A stretch of 38,604 nt of DNA from Bacillota bacterium (GCA_023459335.1 JAEWUO010000026.1:1-38604), one strand, 5' to 3'. Shown: positions 22,667-31,466, numbered from the stretch's first letter. Translations and numbers: made by a program. Notes: a model not told the origin generated them from the letters alone.

Positions 22667-23371
22667 ATGCAGGCGATCTGGGAGATACTTAAACATCTCG
22701 ATTACAGCCCGCTCTGGATCTCTCTCAAGACGGGGCTGGTCGCCACCGTGCTCTGCTTTTTTCTCGGAATCTGGGCCGCGCGCGGGGTCATGCGCATGGG
22801 CAGGCGCGCAAAAGCATTCGCGGACGGGCTGCTGACGATGCCGATGGTGCTGCCGCCGACGGTAGCCGGCTTTTTTTTGCTGCTGCTTTTCAGCCTGCGC
22901 CGTCCCGTCGGATCGTTTTTATACGAAGAGCTTTCCATCAAGGTGGTGCAGACGTGGCTGGGGTGCATCCTCGCCGCGAGCGTGATCGCCTTTCCGCTGA
23001 TGTACCGCAACGCCCGCGCGGCGTTTGAACAGGTGGATATCGAACTCATCTACGCCGGACGCACGCTCGGCATGAGCGAGCGGAGTATCTTCTGGCGCGT
23101 TGTGCTGCCTTCGGCGGGGCCTGGCGTGGTCAGCGGGACGATCCTGACCTTTGCGCGCGCTCTTGGCGAATACGGCGCCACCAGTATGCTTGCGGGCAAC
23201 ATTGCGGGCAAGACGGGCACGATCTCCCAGCGCATCGCGATGGTGATTCAAAACGGAGACTACCTCACCGCGGGCGTCTGGGTCGTTATCATACTGGTCA
23301 TCTCGTTCGGCATCGTGGCCGCGATGAACCTCTTTGCCGACGCAAAGCTGAAAAATATCAAAAAATGGTGA
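22667..23371 (+). CDS. modB: Molybdate ABC transporter permease
   Basis: The 234-residue protein is the channel subunit, with five to six membrane helices. The ATPase-contact (EAA) loop is IELIYAGRTLGMSERSIFWRV followed by LPSAGPGVVSG, and LTFARALGEYGATSM is the usual ModB signature. GGAAGGAGG lies six bases before ATG 22667. It sits between modA and modC in one operon and should dimerise in the membrane. Confidence 0.96.
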   Translation: MQAIWEILKHLDYSPLWISLKTGLVATVLCFFLGIWAARGVMRMGRRAKAFADGLLTMPMVLPPTVAGFFLLLLFSLRRPVGSFLYEELSIKVVQTWLGCILAASVIAFPLMYRNARAAFEQVDIELIYAGRTLGMSERSIFWRVVLPSAGPGVVSGTILTFARALGEYGATSMLAGNIAGKTGTISQRIAMVIQNGDYLTAGVWVVIILVISFGIVAAMNLFADAKLKNIKKW

Positions 23372-23414
23372 CCCGCCGATCCGGATCGCCTTTTTTATGA
23401 GAAACGGGGAAAAC

Positions 23415-24476
23415 ATGCCGCTTTCGGTCGAACTCATCAAACGCCTGCCGGGCTTCACGCTGAACGTCTCCTTCGTTGCGGAGGCGGGCGTGACCGCGCT
23501 GTTGGGCGCTTCCGGCAGCGGAAAGAGCATGACGCTGCGGTGCATCGCGGGCGTTGAGAAGCCGGACGAAGGCAGGATCGTGCTCGACGGGCGCACGCTC
23601 TTCAACTCCAAAGCGAAGATCGACCTGCCGCCGCAGGCGCGCAGGGTCGGTTATCTGTTTCAGCGGTACGCGCTTTTTCCCAACATGACGGTGCTGCAAA
23701 ACATCGACGCGGGGCTTTCGATGGAACCGGACCCGCGCGTGAGGAAAACGAAGCGCGAGAGCCTGATCTCCCGCTTCCGCCTTGCGGGGCTGGAGGGACG
23801 CTACCCGCGCGAGCTCTCCGGCGGGCAGATGCAGCGCGTCGCGCTCTGCCGTATGCTCGCCGGGGAACCGGAAGCGATTCTGCTGGACGAGCCGTTCGCC
23901 GCACTGGACAGCCACCTTCGCTGGCAGCTGGAGGGCGAAGTACGGCAGACGCTGTCCGAGTTTTCAGGCGTCGCCCTGCTCGTCTCCCATGACCGGGGCG
24001 AGGTCTTCCGCATGAGCGAGCGCGTCTGTGTACTCAACGCGGGAGCGAGCGAACCGCTGACCCAAACTGCGGAACTCTTCGATCGGCCGAGGACGCTGCA
24101 GGCCGCGCTGATCTCCGGCTGCAAGAACTGCGCGCCCGCCGAGCTCATCGGCGACGGCCTGATCCGCGTACCCGACTGGAACGCGACCCTCGCCTGCGCA
24201 TGCAAAGCGGGGGAGAGCGTTACCCATGCCGGCGTGCGCGCGCACTATATCGCGCCCTGCGCCGCCGGGACGGAGAACGCGGTGTTCTGCCGTATTGTCG
24301 ACGCGGCGGACGATGTGTTTTCCCGTATGCTGACGCTTCAGCCTGCCGGCGCGGCCGGCACAGTCCGCGCGGAACTGAGCCGCGAGCGCGGCGGCGCGTA
24401 TTCCGCGGGAGACGAAGGCTGGTTTTGCCTGCCGAAGGAACATGTCATGCCGCTGACCGAAACGCACGGAATCTGA
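23415..24476 (+). CDS. modC: Molybdate ABC transporter ATPase
   Basis: The 353-residue ATPase powers molybdate import. Walker A is GASGSGKS (31-38), the Q-loop is in YLFQRYALFPNMTV, the signature is LSGGQMQRV, Walker B is AILLDEPFAALD and the switch histidine is in VSHDRGE. The C-terminal 120 residues form a TOBE/Mop-like domain (YIAPCAAGTENAVFCRIVDA) that may bind oxyanions and regulate transport. ATG 23415 has GGGGA upstream; an ATG at 23397 would add six residues. It is followed by mogA after 55 bases. Confidence 0.95.
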   Translation: MPLSVELIKRLPGFTLNVSFVAEAGVTALLGASGSGKSMTLRCIAGVEKPDEGRIVLDGRTLFNSKAKIDLPPQARRVGYLFQRYALFPNMTVLQNIDAGLSMEPDPRVRKTKRESLISRFRLAGLEGRYPRELSGGQMQRVALCRMLAGEPEAILLDEPFAALDSHLRWQLEGEVRQTLSEFSGVALLVSHDRGEVFRMSERVCVLNAGASEPLTQTAELFDRPRTLQAALISGCKNCAPAELIGDGLIRVPDWNATLACACKAGESVTHAGVRAHYIAPCAAGTENAVFCRIVDAADDVFSRMLTLQPAGAAGTVRAELSRERGGAYSAGDEGWFCLPKEHVMPLTETHGI

Positions 24477-24531
24477 TATACTGTTGTCATCCCCGCGCGC
24501 CATTTTGCGGGGCGGAAAGGGGCGGCGGGAC

Positions 24532-25038
24532 ATGTTTAAAGCATCCGTCATCACAATCAGCGACAAGGGATTTCGCGGGGAGCGCGAGGATACCGCCGGG
24601 CCGCTCGCGGCGAAACTGCTCCGTGGGGCGGGATATGAAGTCGTCGCGAGCTCGATCGTGCCGGACGAACAGCCGCTCATCGAGGCGGAACTGCGGCGCC
24701 ATGCGGACGAAATCGGTTCCAATCTGATCCTCACGAGCGGCGGAACCGGGTTTTCCAAACGGGATGTGACGCCGGAGGCGACGCTCGCGGTCTGCGAGCG
24801 GCTGGCCCCGGGCATTCCGGAAGCAATGCGCGCCTACTGCCTCCATATTACGAACCGCGCGATGCTCTCAAGGGCCGTCGCGGGGCTGTATCACGATTCG
24901 CTGATCGTCAACCTGCCCGGCAGCCCGAAGGCGGTGCGGGAGAATCTTGAACCGGTGCTGCCCGCGCTGGAGCACGGGCTCTGCATGCTGTTCGGCACGA
25001 AAAACGAATGCGCTTCCGATACGTCGGCGCGCGTTTGA
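24532..25038 (+). CDS. mogA: Molybdopterin adenylyltransferase (MogA/MoaB family)
   Basis: The 168-residue protein activates molybdopterin by adenylation so that MoeA can add molybdenum. Visible motifs are TISDKGFRGEREDTAGP, LILTSGGTGFSKRDVTPEAT for the substrate loop, AMRAYC and VNLPGSPKAVRENLEPVLPAL. A leading MSSPRA extension in the same frame is not supported; ATG 24532 follows GGGGCGGCGGGA. It is the last gene of the molybdenum island; a TATACT box at 24477-24482 may give extra transcription. The family also includes MoaB, which has the same activity. Confidence 0.94.
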   Translation: MFKASVITISDKGFRGEREDTAGPLAAKLLRGAGYEVVASSIVPDEQPLIEAELRRHADEIGSNLILTSGGTGFSKRDVTPEATLAVCERLAPGIPEAMRAYCLHITNRAMLSRAVAGLYHDSLIVNLPGSPKAVRENLEPVLPALEHGLCMLFGTKNECASDTSARV

Positions 25039-25051
25039 CGCAACCCGAACA

Positions 25052-25083
25052 AAAACGGACGCCCCGCATGGGGCGCCCGTTTT
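25052..25083. terminator. Two-way terminator after mogA
   Basis: AAAACGG-A-CGCCCC pairs with GGGGCG-C-CCGTTTT around GCAT, with one mismatch. The A and T tracts at both ends fit termination of mogA and of the convergent membrane protein gene. Confidence 0.88.
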
Positions 25084-25110
25084 GCGTTGTTTATCTGCGT
25101 TATGCTTGCG

Positions 25111-25488
25111 TTATGCTTTCTCGGGTACGCCGAGGTAGGTTGATTGGTCGAACGCGAGGATGCAGTAGAAGATGATGCTTAAAAAGATCAGCCCTACCGC
25201 GAAGCCGCCGCTCTTGCCGAACGCTTTGGCCAGCTTGACCATGGTGATGATCAGGATCACGATGTTCGCGATCGGAATCAGCAGCAGCAGGAATTTCCAG
25301 CCGCCGCCCCAGGTGATCTTGAAGAGAACGTAGAGATTATAAAACGGAATGATCGCTGCCCAGCCGGGTTCGCCCGCCTTTTCGAAGATTTTCCACATCG
25401 CGACGATGCCGAGCACGGCAACGGCGAGACTTAAAATCGTTCCAAACGGGCCCATTTGATAAGAGTAATCATAATTCCAGTTTTCCAT
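25111..25488 (-). CDS. Small DUF5684-like membrane protein
   Basis: The 125-residue protein has an aromatic N-terminus (MENWNYDYSYQMGPFG) and four hydrophobic helices. The segment WKIFEKAGEPGWAAIIPFYN, then YVLFKITWGGGWK, is the signature of DUF5684 proteins, whose function is unknown but which are often found near signal peptidases or in envelope loci. ATG 25488 follows AAGGGGGTC; the open frame continues upstream but has no support. It has its own promoter and is divergent from the next membrane protein gene. No signal peptidase gene is next to it here. Confidence 0.78.
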   Translation of the reverse strand: MENWNYDYSYQMGPFGTILSLAVAVLGIVAMWKIFEKAGEPGWAAIIPFYNLYVLFKITWGGGWKFLLLLIPIANIVILIITMVKLAKAFGKSGGFAVGLIFLSIIFYCILAFDQSTYLGVPEKA

Positions 25489-25518
25489 TTGAGTGACCCC
25501 CTTCCAAGAATTAAGTTG

Positions 25519-25546
25519 AGTATACCACTTTTTAAAAAAATAACAA
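25519..25546 (-). promoter_or_regulatory. Promoter of the DUF5684-like gene
   Basis: Minus-strand TTGTTA and TATACT are separated by 16 bases, about 20 bases upstream of the ribosome site. Confidence 0.55.
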
Positions 25547-25625
25547 TTCCTGAACTGTGAGTTCATCACACTGACCGCCCGGCGCCGTGGAATTGCGGCT
25601 TGCGCAACGCGGCGTCCGTCGCGGA

Positions 25626-25653
25626 TTGACAACGCGCGCAAATCGCGTATGCT
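25626..25653 (+). promoter_or_regulatory. Promoter of the six-helix membrane protein
   Basis: A perfect TTGACA is followed after 16 bases by TATGCT. Confidence 0.6.
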
Positions 25654-25697
25654 GATAGTATCACGTCGATCAAAAAAACAGATCAAGGAGGCGCTTC

Positions 25698-26339
25698 ATG
25701 TCCGCATATTCCATCAGCGCGCTGGAGATTTTGCGAAATCCCGCGCTTACGCTCAAGTGGTACGTCGTCCCCATGCTGCTCATCGTCATGTATGTCTATA
25801 ACAAGGAAATTTCGGCGAAAAACTGGAACGTCGTGCTCGGAGGAGCCGCGCTCTGGGGCATGGATCTGTTCAACGAGATCTGGAACAGCATCGTGTTTCA
25901 CGCGACGGGCTTCGCGCCCGTCTGGGGCACGCCGATGGGCGTGGGAGACACCGCCCTGCTGCTCCTGATCGGTTACAACATCGAGATTTCATTCATGTTC
26001 GCCTTGATGGGCGTGGTCGTCTGCCTCACGCTGCCGAAGGACCCGAAGATGAAGATCCTCGGCATCAATAACCGCGTGTTCATGGCGGTGGTGTATACCA
26101 CGCTCGCGGTAATCATCGAGTGCTTCCTCAACTACGCCGGACTTCTGACCTGGGAATACCCGTGGTGGAGCCGCTCGGCGCCGTACCTGATCTGGCTCTT
26201 CGGCTACCTGCCGTTCTTCACGATGGCGTTCGTCGTGCACGACATGAAGAAAATGAAAAACAAACTGATCACGCTGGGGATCATCTTCGGGGTGGACATT
26301 CTCGCCCTCGTCGTATTCGGCCTGATGGGTTGGATGTAA
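25698..26339 (+). CDS. Unrecognised six-helix membrane protein
   Basis: I do not recognise this 213-residue family. About six hydrophobic segments can be seen, with short loops: an N-terminal ILRNPALTLKWYVVPMLL, an ALWGMDLFNEIWNSIVF segment with charged residues inside the membrane region, and an EYPWWSRSAPYLIWLFGYLPF segment rich in aromatic residues. Acidic residues Asp55 and Glu59 in a helix hint at a transport or catalytic site, but nothing more can be claimed. AAGGAGG lies before ATG 25698. It has its own promoter and terminator and so is a single-gene unit. Confidence 0.75.
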   Translation: MSAYSISALEILRNPALTLKWYVVPMLLIVMYVYNKEISAKNWNVVLGGAALWGMDLFNEIWNSIVFHATGFAPVWGTPMGVGDTALLLLIGYNIEISFMFALMGVVVCLTLPKDPKMKILGINNRVFMAVVYTTLAVIIECFLNYAGLLTWEYPWWSRSAPYLIWLFGYLPFFTMAFVVHDMKKMKNKLITLGIIFGVDILALVVFGLMGWM

Positions 26340-26370
26340 AACGATGTCTTAACTGCATGACAGACTTGAG

Positions 26371-26395
26371 AACGCCCTCACGCGAGGGCGTTTTT
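26371..26395 (+). terminator. Terminator of the six-helix membrane protein
   Basis: AACGCCCTC-ACGC-GAGGGCG is followed by TTTTT. Confidence 0.9.
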
Positions 26396-26462
26396 AACGC
26401 GCGATCGCGTTCGCGCGGCACGGAAAATTTACTCCGCCTTTTCTGGGCGCGCGTCTTGAAAT

Positions 26463-26491
26463 TCGACAAGGTCGGCGAATCATGTTAAAAT
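26463..26491 (+). promoter_or_regulatory. Promoter of the GT-A-like gene
   Basis: TCGACA and TAAAAT lie exactly 17 bases apart, about 45 bases upstream of the start codon. Confidence 0.6.
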
Positions 26492-26534
26492 ACAATATAT
26501 TTAGGAAATAAACATGTGATCGAAAGGAGAATGG

Positions 26535-27767
26535 ATGGAATCGATCAAACTTGGAATCGGATTTGCCACCGGACGAAAGAGCTTTCGCAAGGTGCTCAGC
26601 GCGTACATCCGAAGCTGGCTGGACGCGAAAAAGAAGCTGCCGGCGGAGCTTCAGGTCGAGCTGAGCCTGTTTGTGGCTTACGATACGGACTATCTGCAGA
26701 CGCAGTCCACCGATTATACGAATTTGCCGCAGGATATCGTCGATCAGTTCGAACAGATCGTGTTTTTCGGCACGAAAAACGCGCAAAAAAGCATCGAACT
26801 GCTGGAGCGGCGGGAACGGTTTACGAAAACGGAACTTCGCAGCGTGTTTGCCTCCGGCTACGCGGGCAAGCGGAACGCGATTCTCTTCGCCGCGCTGGAA
26901 AACCGAATGGATTATCTGCTGTTTCTGGACGACGACGAATATCCGCTCGCGGTGACGAGAAACCGCGACGACTGCCTTTGGAGCGGCCAGCATGTGATCC
27001 TCTCCCATTTGCAGGCGATCCGGAATGCGGACTACACCAACGGGCTGCATTGCGGTTATGTCTCGCCGATTCCGCAGATCGAGTTTGACGAGCGGTTTAT
27101 GGAGGAGGATTTTCGCGCGCTGATCGGCTCCATCAGCAACGACATCATCAACTGGGACAACATGCGGCAGCTCATGCGCTCCGGCGGCGTGACATATGCC
27201 TCCACGGAAGTGTTGATGAAACGCCAGTCCCGCGAGGTTCTTGAGGAGAAGCGCTGCAAATTCATCTCCGGCGCGAACCTGTGCATCAATCTGACCAGGC
27301 CGGAGCGGACGTTTCCGTTTTTCAACCCGCCCGGTGCGCGAGGCGAGGATACGTTTCTCTCCACCATGCTGCGTGAGCGGACGGTTCTGGAGATTCCCTG
27401 CTACGCGTTCCACGACGGATTCTCCAGCTATCGGAACATCCTCAGCGGCGTGCTTCCAACGGAGCTGACCCCGATCAGGGCGGATTCGCCGGCGATCGTC
27501 GCGCGGTTTCTCGCCGCGTGCCGCGGTTGGGTCCGGTATAAACCGCTGCTGCTGCACATTACAAACCCGGAAGGCTGCGACGAAGAGATCGCGCGCATGC
27601 GCAAGACGCTCGCGATCGTGCTGCCGAAGCTCGCGTCCCATTTTGGAAACGAGGATTTTCTGGAGATTCGAAACGACCTGGAAGAATTCAACCGGAACGT
27701 GAAAAAGCATTATGCGCAATACCGGCTCGCAATAGACACCTGGCAGAAGCTGGTGCAAACCATATAG
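26535..27767 (+). CDS. GT-A-like glycosyltransferase (putative)
   Basis: This is a 410-residue soluble protein. The first strand LGIGFATGRKSFRKVL, a nucleotide-sugar-type turn SGYAGKRNAILFAAL and the acidic motif FLDDDEYP (Asp132-134) match the layout of GT-A glycosyltransferases, in which such aspartates hold a metal and UDP- or GDP-sugar. A second acidic block GARGEDTFLSTML resembles the catalytic ED motif of GT2 enzymes. The C-terminal 100 residues are helical and charged (FNRNVKKHYAQYRLA). No membrane helix is present. AAGGAG precedes ATG 26535. It is flanked by a promoter and a terminator with no polysaccharide genes beside it, so its acceptor cannot be told. Confidence 0.65.
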   Translation: MESIKLGIGFATGRKSFRKVLSAYIRSWLDAKKKLPAELQVELSLFVAYDTDYLQTQSTDYTNLPQDIVDQFEQIVFFGTKNAQKSIELLERRERFTKTELRSVFASGYAGKRNAILFAALENRMDYLLFLDDDEYPLAVTRNRDDCLWSGQHVILSHLQAIRNADYTNGLHCGYVSPIPQIEFDERFMEEDFRALIGSISNDIINWDNMRQLMRSGGVTYASTEVLMKRQSREVLEEKRCKFISGANLCINLTRPERTFPFFNPPGARGEDTFLSTMLRERTVLEIPCYAFHDGFSSYRNILSGVLPTELTPIRADSPAIVARFLAACRGWVRYKPLLLHITNPEGCDEEIARMRKTLAIVLPKLASHFGNEDFLEIRNDLEEFNRNVKKHYAQYRLAIDTWQKLVQTI

Positions 27768-27786
27768 GACTCATCATTCAGTCAAT

Positions 27787-27815
27787 AAAAAGCGCTCCCG
27801 CAGGGGAGCGTTTTT
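27787..27815. terminator. Two-way terminator between the GT-A-like gene and tatD
   Basis: AAAA-AGCGCTCCC pairs with GGGAGCG-TTTTT around a GCAG loop. The genes on either side converge. Confidence 0.9.
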
Positions 27816-27819
27816 CTGT

Positions 27820-28590
27820 TCAGAGCGATAGCCCGAAAAGCCGCATCGCGTTTCGATAGACCGCGTCAGCCGCTTCGTCGAGGGGGATGCCGCGTACTTC
27901 CGCGAGCTTTTCCAGCGTGAGATGGAGAAGCAGAGGACTGTTTCGTTCGCCGCGGTGCGGTTCCGGCGTCATATAAGGGCAGTCGGTCTCGACTACGATG
28001 CGCTCCAGCGGCAGTTTTTCCGCGATGCAGCGCTGTTTCGTAGCGTTTTTAAACGTCAGCGCGCCTCCGAACGCGATGTAAAACCCCATGTCGATATATC
28101 GCACCGCATCCTCATAGCTGCCGGAGTAGCAGTGCAGCACGCCGCATAGCCTTCCGCAGCGCGCGGAAAGCAGGCTCATCACGTCCCCGTGCGCCTCGCG
28201 GTCGTGGATGATCGCGGGCTTCTTCGCCGCGATCGCGAGATCCAGCTGATCGGCAAACGCCGCCTGCTGCGCTTCGCGCGGGGAAAAATCGTAGTGGTAA
28301 TCCAGCCCGATTTCACCGACGGCGACGATCTTCTTCTCCCTCAGCGCGCGTTCGACGCGCAGCAGGTTCGCCTTGTCCGCCTTGCTCGCGGAATGCGGGT
28401 GGATGCCCGCGCTGCCGTAGACGTAATCATAAAGCAGCGTGAGCGCCTGCAATTTGGGGAGGTCTTCCGTTTCGACGCAGGCTTCGACAAACCCCGTCAC
28501 GCCCGCTTCGGGCAGAGATGTGATCAGCGCATTGCGGTCGGGATCGAACCGGTCGTCCAGCAGATGCGCGTGCGTATCGAAGAGTTTCAT
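27820..28590 (-). CDS. TatD-family metal-dependent DNase
   Basis: The 256-residue TIM-barrel hydrolase has metal ligands in FDTHAHL (N-terminus), VGEIGLDYH, PAIIHDREAH, VLHCYSG and VETDCPYMTP. TatD enzymes are 3'-5' exonucleases and may take part in DNA repair or in quality control of proteins and tRNA. Length matches the family. Its start lies 20 bases after the stop of the GNAT gene, so both follow metG on one transcript, a frequent metG-tatD arrangement in Bacillota. A two-way terminator ends the operon. Confidence 0.95.
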   Translation of the reverse strand: MKLFDTHAHLLDDRFDPDRNALITSLPEAGVTGFVEACVETEDLPKLQALTLLYDYVYGSAGIHPHSASKADKANLLRVERALREKKIVAVGEIGLDYHYDFSPREAQQAAFADQLDLAIAAKKPAIIHDREAHGDVMSLLSARCGRLCGVLHCYSGSYEDAVRYIDMGFYIAFGGALTFKNATKQRCIAEKLPLERIVVETDCPYMTPEPHRGERNSPLLLHLTLEKLAEVRGIPLDEAADAVYRNAMRLFGLSL

Positions 28591-28610
28591 TTGTTATCGT
28601 CCTGTTTCCG

Positions 28611-29159
28611 TTATTTGAGCTTGGTCAGATCGAGGTCCATCAGGATCTCGTCGTAATAGGTGCCGCGCACGTTGATCCGCGCGCTGTGCCGCCCGACTTC
28701 GACAAAGCCGAACCGTTGATAGAGCGCGATGGCGCGTTCGTTCCCCTCGCGCACCTCGAGCGAAAGTGTCCGGAGCGTGCCGGTGCTCTTCGCGTAGTCG
28801 ATCATTGCCTGCATGGCGATACTGCCGACGCCGAGGCGCCAGAAAGCGCGCTTGACGGAAATGGCGATCCCCCCGACGTGCGCGACGCGCTTTCTTACGG
28901 CCGCCCGCACGTCGCAAAGACACACGAGTTCATCGCCGACGAATCCCAAAAACATCTTCGTATTCGGCGCGGCGAGGGTATTTCTGACCCAATCCGCTTC
29001 ACCTTCGAGCGTCAGCCCCTCGATGCCGTTTTCGTCCATCAGCAGGAAATCCGTCTCGCCGCCGACGATCTTGGTATAGGCGAGCATACTCGGCGCATCC
29101 TCGACCGCGGGGTCGCGCAGAATCATCGTCCGTCCGTCCTTGAGTGTAAATTCAGCCAT
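28611..29159 (-). CDS. GNAT-family N-acetyltransferase
   Basis: The 182-residue protein has a single GNAT domain. The acetyl-CoA loop follows the beta-4 strand as AISVKRAFWRLGVGSIAM (the R/Q-x-x-G-x-G/A pattern), and GNERAIALYQRFGFVEVG forms the last helix-strand unit. The family moves an acetyl group from acetyl-CoA to an amine on a protein, tRNA or small molecule; RimI-type N-terminal acetylation is possible but not shown. It lies 35 bases after metG and 20 bases before tatD, in one operon under T-box control. Confidence 0.9.
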   Translation of the reverse strand: MAEFTLKDGRTMILRDPAVEDAPSMLAYTKIVGGETDFLLMDENGIEGLTLEGEADWVRNTLAAPNTKMFLGFVGDELVCLCDVRAAVRKRVAHVGGIAISVKRAFWRLGVGSIAMQAMIDYAKSTGTLRTLSLEVREGNERAIALYQRFGFVEVGRHSARINVRGTYYDEILMDLDLTKLK

Positions 29160-29194
29160 GCGATTCCCTCCGTTTCTTCCGGCCGCGTCTCGAA

Positions 29195-31171
29195 TTACCG
29201 CACTTTCAGCCCGCTCTCCATTGGGGACAGCGTGGTGACGACGGAGAGCAGCTCGTCCGCGGCATCCGCCGCGGCGAGGATCATGCCCCGGCTCTCCACG
29301 CCGCAGAGCGTGACCGGCTTAAGGTTGGCGACCAGCACGACCGTCTTGCCGACAAGATCCTCCGGGGCATACCACCGTTTGATGCCGGAAACGACCGTGC
29401 GTGTCTCTTCGCCGGCTTCCAGGGTAAGTTTCAGGAGCTTCTTGCTCTTTTTGATCTCCTCGGCTGCGACAACCCTGGCCAGCCGCAGGTCGACCTTCGC
29501 AAAATCGTCGTATTCGATTTCCGGCGGGGGCGCGTCTTCTTCCGCAGCTTCGGCTTTCGCGGGTTCCGCGGCCTGTTCCGCCGCTGTTTTCGCCAGTTCC
29601 GCTTCCGCGGCGAACGCGGCGAGCTCCGCCTCCGCGTCAATTCGAGGGAAGAGCGCTTCGCCCTTGTGCACGGCGGCACCGGGAACGCTGCCGCCCCATG
29701 CGACGGAGCCGTACGCCGTCTGCGCGCCGGAAAGCCCCAGCTGGCCGAAGAGCTTCTGCGGTGTGCTCGTGAGGAACGGGACGAGCAGGATGCCGACGAT
29801 GCGCAGGCTCTCCGCGAGGTTGTACAGCACCGTCCTGAGCCGTTCCTGCCCCGCTTCGCTCCTGGCGAGCGTCCAGGGCGCGGTCACGTCGATGTATTTA
29901 TTACAGGCGTTGACCAGTTTCCAGATCTCCGCGAGCGCGTCGGGAATGTGCAGTTCGCCCATCAGCTCGTCCACCTTCGCGGGCAGCTCGCCGGCCAGCC
30001 GGATCAGCGCCGCGTCTTCGTCCGCAACCGCGGCGGGGGTAGGCAGGCTGCCGCCGAAGTATTTGTCGATCATCGCGACCGTGCGGCTCAAGAGGTTGCC
30101 CAGATCGTTGGCAAGATCGGTGTTGATGCGCGCGATCAGCGCCTCGTTGGAGAAGGTGCCGTCGCTTCCGAACGGCACTTCCCGCAGCAGGAAATAGCGG
30201 ATCGCGTCCACGCCGTAGCGGTTGCAGAGCTTGACGGGATCGACCACGTTGCCCTTGCTTTTACTCATTTTGCCGCCGTCGAGCACGAGCCAGCCGTGGC
30301 CGAACACCTGCTTCGGCAGCGGCTCGCCAAGCGCCATGAGCATGATCGGCCAGATGATGGTATGAAACCGCACGATCTCCTTGCCGACGATGTGAACGTT
30401 CGCCGGCCAGAACTTTCTGTAGAGCGAATCGTCGTCGCTTCCCCACCCAAGTGCGGTGATGTAGTTTGAAAGCGCGTCGAGCCAGACATATACCACATGT
30501 TTCTCGTCGAAATCGACAGGAATCCCCCACTTGAAGCTCGTCCGGCTGACGCAGAGATCCTCGAGGCCCGGCAGGAGGAAGTTTTGCAGCATCTCATTTG
30601 TCCGGCTCACCGGCTGGATGAACGTAGGGTTGTCCTGAATGTACTGAATCAGCCGGTCGGCATACTTGGAGAGACGGAAAAAGTAGCTTTCCTCCTCCAC
30701 GAGCTCCACTTTGCCGCCGCAGTCGGGACAGACGCCGCCCGCCTCCTGCACCTGCCGGTCGAGCCAGAAGCTTTCGCAGGGCGTGCAGTAGTAACCGGTG
30801 TACTTCGATTTATAGATGTCGCCCTGCTCGTAGAGCTTGCGGAACATCTTCTGCACGGCCTTGACGTGGTATTCGTCGGTCGTGCGGATGAATTTGTCGT
30901 AGGAGATATCGAGCAGTTTCCAGAGGTCCTGAAACCCCGCGACGATCTCGTCCACGTACTGCTGCGGCGTGACGCCCGCTGCCTTCGCCTTGCGCTCGAT
31001 CTTCTGCCCGTGCTCGTCCGAGCCGGTCAGAAAGAACGTCTCGTCCCCGCGCTGGCGGTGATAACGGGCGATGGCGTCGGTTGCGACCGTGCTGTAAGCG
31101 TGGCCGATGTGCAGGCTCGCGCTGGGGTAATAGATCGGCGTCGTGATATAAAACGTCTTTTTTTCTGCCAT
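29195..31171 (-). CDS. metG: Methionyl-tRNA synthetase
   Basis: This 658-residue class I synthetase charges tRNA-Met. It shows the HIGH signature as LHIGH near residue 20, two zinc-binding CxxC pairs (CTPCESFW and CPDCG around residues 125-150), and KMSKS near residue 298. From about residue 550 comes an extra C-terminal Arc1p/EMAP-type tRNA-binding domain (FAKVDLRLARVV, VVSGIKRWYAPEDLVGK, NLKPVTLCGVESRGM), as in the long bacterial MetG. An alanine/glutamate-rich linker joins the two. ATG 31171 follows GGAGG. A T-box leader lies directly upstream, so expression should rise when tRNA-Met is uncharged. Confidence 0.98.
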   Translation of the reverse strand: MAEKKTFYITTPIYYPSASLHIGHAYSTVATDAIARYHRQRGDETFFLTGSDEHGQKIERKAKAAGVTPQQYVDEIVAGFQDLWKLLDISYDKFIRTTDEYHVKAVQKMFRKLYEQGDIYKSKYTGYYCTPCESFWLDRQVQEAGGVCPDCGGKVELVEEESYFFRLSKYADRLIQYIQDNPTFIQPVSRTNEMLQNFLLPGLEDLCVSRTSFKWGIPVDFDEKHVVYVWLDALSNYITALGWGSDDDSLYRKFWPANVHIVGKEIVRFHTIIWPIMLMALGEPLPKQVFGHGWLVLDGGKMSKSKGNVVDPVKLCNRYGVDAIRYFLLREVPFGSDGTFSNEALIARINTDLANDLGNLLSRTVAMIDKYFGGSLPTPAAVADEDAALIRLAGELPAKVDELMGELHIPDALAEIWKLVNACNKYIDVTAPWTLARSEAGQERLRTVLYNLAESLRIVGILLVPFLTSTPQKLFGQLGLSGAQTAYGSVAWGGSVPGAAVHKGEALFPRIDAEAELAAFAAEAELAKTAAEQAAEPAKAEAAEEDAPPPEIEYDDFAKVDLRLARVVAAEEIKKSKKLLKLTLEAGEETRTVVSGIKRWYAPEDLVGKTVVLVANLKPVTLCGVESRGMILAAADAADELLSVVTTLSPMESGLKVR

Positions 31172-31198
31172 GATGCATTCCTCCAAACCGTAATTCAA

Positions 31199-31450
31199 AA
31201 TAAAAAACGCATCCCGCCCTCGTGTAAGGACGGCATGCGTAAAACGCGTTGCCGGTGAACCACCTTACTTCCCCAACGCATGGGGGCATAAGTTTCCGCT
31301 GTATCGGGCGGAGGCCGCCGCGGCTGAGGCGAATGGAGCGTTCACCGCAAGGAGCTCGGGAGCCATGTTCGGCAAACCAGCGATTTCGGGCTTTCACCTG
31401 ACCCCGAATCTCTTTTCCATCGCGCGGGCTGCTTACTCTTTCCGTCAAAG
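31199..31450 (-). promoter_or_regulatory. T-box riboswitch of metG
   Basis: The minus-strand leader has the parts of a T-box. A stem I carries the conserved AGAG...GGGTCAGGTGAAAGCC region, and an ATG specifier (31364-31366) sits in the GAACATGG loop. The T-box sequence AAGGTGGTTCACCGGC precedes a terminator, ACGCAT-G-CCGTCCT with AGGGCGG-G-ATGCGT, followed by TTTTTTATTTT (31200-31240). Uncharged tRNA-Met pairs with the ATG and with the T-box bulge to form an antiterminator. The specifier matches the gene product, so the call is consistent. Confidence 0.93.
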
Positions 31451-31466
31451 CTCATATAGTTTTTAT

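Noticed and set aside
28686..30197. Plus-strand ORF opposite the GNAT and metG genes
   Set aside because: Ser/Ala-rich low-complexity shadow across two well-recognised minus-strand genes.
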